NCBI GenBank assembly: GCA_024697885.1
Contig: JAILSA010000198.1
Span: forward strand, 1 to 7,092
Direction of reading: 5' to 3'
Source of the DNA: Eubacterium sp.
Lineage (GTDB): Bacteria > Bacillota > Clostridia > Lachnospirales > Lachnospiraceae
Length of the DNA stretch: 7,092 nt
Under the pieces are notes generated by a model. The model ran no database searches. It was not told where the DNA came from and saw only the letters and a list, made by a program, of their open reading frames with translations. Of this stretch, positions 5,991 through 7,092 are shown in pieces. Both the position numbers and the translations under genes were made by a program. Position 1 is the first letter of the stretch. Each line of letters opens with the position of its first letter.

Positions 5991-6905
5991 ATGGGAGAGA
6001 GAAAAGAACTTGTAATTATCGGCAGTGGCCCAGCAGGTCTGTCTGCTGCAGTTTATGCCCAGAGAGCCATGATTGACCAGCTAGTTGTGGAAAAGGAAAT
6101 TTTTAGTGGCGGACAGATTGTCAACACTGAGAGAATTGACAACTACTTGGGACTCTATGGGGAAAATGGTTACGATTTGGCCATGAAATTCCGCAGTCAC
6201 GCCGACCAGCTTCAGGTTCCTTTTATGGAGGCGGGAGTTGCCAAGGTGGAAGACAAGGGGGACTACAAGGAGATCCAATTAGAAAATGGCCAGACCCTAG
6301 AGGCTGGAGCTGTGGTTATTGCCACAGGAGCCAGACACAGACTTCTTGGCGTGCCGGGTGAAAAGGAATTTACCGGAGCCGGCGTGTCCTATTGTGCCAC
6401 CTGTGACGGAGCCTTTTATAAGGACAAAACGGTAGCCGTCGTAGGGGGAGGAGATGTGGCCCTAGAGGACGCTCTCTATCTGGCCAACGTGTGCAAGAAG
6501 GTATATTTGATTCACCGAAGAGACGAACTTCGAGGAACAAAGATTTTACAGGAAAATGTATTTGCCTCAGATAAGATTGAGTTTTTGAAATCCTGCCAGG
6601 TAAGTGAAATCAAGGGAGATGGCCTGGTTCAGCAGATTGATGTCTGCGACAGAGATGGCAATCACAAGGACTATGACATTGATGGAATTTTTATTGCCGT
6701 GGGCATGCTTCCAGTCAACGAAGCAGTAAAGGATTTGGTGGACCTAAATCCAGGAGGCTATATTGTGGCCGGAGAGGATTGTAGAACTTCCTGTCCAGGA
6801 GTATATGCCATCGGTGATATCCGAACCAAGTCCCTGCGCCAGGTTGCCACAGCGGTGGCAGACGGAGCAGTGGTAATTACTTCCTATGAGCAGGACCACC
6901 AGTAA
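5991..6905 (+). CDS. trxB: Thioredoxin reductase (NADPH)
   Basis: Cytosolic flavoenzyme that reduces thioredoxin with NADPH. The protein has 304 aa, typical of the low-molecular-weight bacterial type. FAD-binding GSGPAG is at 11-16, the redox-active CATCD at 135-139 and the nucleotide-binding GGGDVALED at 152-160. HRRDELR (175-181) carries the Arg residues that read the NADPH 2'-phosphate, so NADPH rather than ferredoxin is the expected donor. The C-terminal FAD motif GVYAIGD with LRQVATAVADG is at 270-292. The start at 5991 is set by a GAGGTG site; a GTG start at 5979 is possible. It lies 39 nt after cysN with no terminator between. Thioredoxin is the usual electron donor for APS and PAPS reductases, so co-transcription with cysDN suggests a role in sulfate reduction as well as general thiol balance. 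No thioredoxin gene is visible here. Confidence 0.95.
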   Translation: MGERKELVIIGSGPAGLSAAVYAQRAMIDQLVVEKEIFSGGQIVNTERIDNYLGLYGENGYDLAMKFRSHADQLQVPFMEAGVAKVEDKGDYKEIQLENGQTLEAGAVVIATGARHRLLGVPGEKEFTGAGVSYCATCDGAFYKDKTVAVVGGGDVALEDALYLANVCKKVYLIHRRDELRGTKILQENVFASDKIEFLKSCQVSEIKGDGLVQQIDVCDRDGNHKDYDIDGIFIAVGMLPVNEAVKDLVDLNPGGYIVAGEDCRTSCPGVYAIGDIRTKSLRQVATAVADGAVVITSYEQDHQ

Positions 6906-6912
6906 AAGGATT

Positions 6913-7092
6913 ATGGCACAGAAAAAATTTGAATTAGAACATGTTCTAAAAAGTGAAAAACAGAGTTGGAGCCGGGAGGCCCAGGTGATTATGCACCTGA
7001 GTCTGCCGGCTATTCTTGCGCAATTAACCTCTATTGCCATGCAGTACATTGATGCGGCCATGGTGGGAAGTCTTGGGGCTTCGGCCACAGCT
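6913..7092 (+). CDS. MATE-family multidrug/toxin efflux transporter, N-terminal 60 residues (3' end outside window)
   Basis: Start of an integral membrane antiporter of the multidrug and toxic compound extrusion family, which uses a sodium or proton gradient to expel organic substrates. After a charged tail (about 1-24) comes the first transmembrane segment with the family pattern LSLPAILAQLTSIAMQYIDAAMVGSLGA (29-56), including Pro32, Asp47 and Gly52. The frame is open to the right edge; full members have about 440-460 aa. It starts 7 nt after the trxB stop, so it is probably in the same operon. The start is uncertain: AAAAGGA sits only 2 nt before the ATG at 6913, while an in-frame GTG at 6985 has GGGAGG at 5 nt but would leave almost no tail before the first helix. 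The substrate cannot be told, and the link to sulfur metabolism is by position only. Confidence 0.82.
   Translation, partial: MAQKKFELEHVLKSEKQSWSREAQVIMHLSLPAILAQLTSIAMQYIDAAMVGSLGASATA

Overview
This is accessory metabolism and metal-resistance DNA from a low-to-moderate GC Gram-positive bacterium. Strong AGGAGG/GAGGTG-type ribosome sites, TTGACA/TATAAT-like promoters, a CsoR-type copper regulator and the protein flavour all fit Bacillota, most likely an anaerobic Clostridia/Lachnospiraceae-like organism. That placement is an inference; no rRNA or other marker gene is present. No mobile element, CRISPR array, tRNA or rRNA was seen.

Left part (1-1870, minus strand): a copper-efflux operon, csoR-copA. 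A near-consensus promoter (TTGACA, 17 nt, TATAGT) is followed by a perfect 19-bp palindrome of the CsoR operator type, then csoR (109 aa), then copA, whose ribosome site overlaps the csoR stop codon. copA leaves the window on the left after 483 codons. Copper binding to CsoR should release the operator and switch on the exporter.

Middle (1970-3310, plus strand): pepC, a complete bleomycin-hydrolase-like cysteine aminopeptidase, divergent from csoR. It is probably its own transcription unit, although no hairpin terminator is visible after it.

Right part (3324-7092, plus strand): a strong promoter and a short leader carrying a 10-bp palindrome precede cysD-cysN-trxB-MATE transporter, spaced by 1, 39 and 7 nt. 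CysD and CysN form the GTP-driven ATP sulfurylase that makes adenosine 5'-phosphosulfate (APS) from sulfate. TrxB supplies reduced thioredoxin, the usual electron donor for APS/PAPS reductases, so its place behind cysDN makes metabolic sense. The last gene, a MATE-family transporter, is cut by the right edge after 60 codons.

The most notable observation is in CysN. Its C-terminal extension aligns without gaps to the start of APS kinase (CysC), but the P-loop has been replaced, including Lys to Asp, and the central part of the kinase is missing. It looks like a pseudokinase domain fused to the sulfurylase GTPase, possibly a nucleotide-sensing or structural module. The other genes are good, canonical family members.
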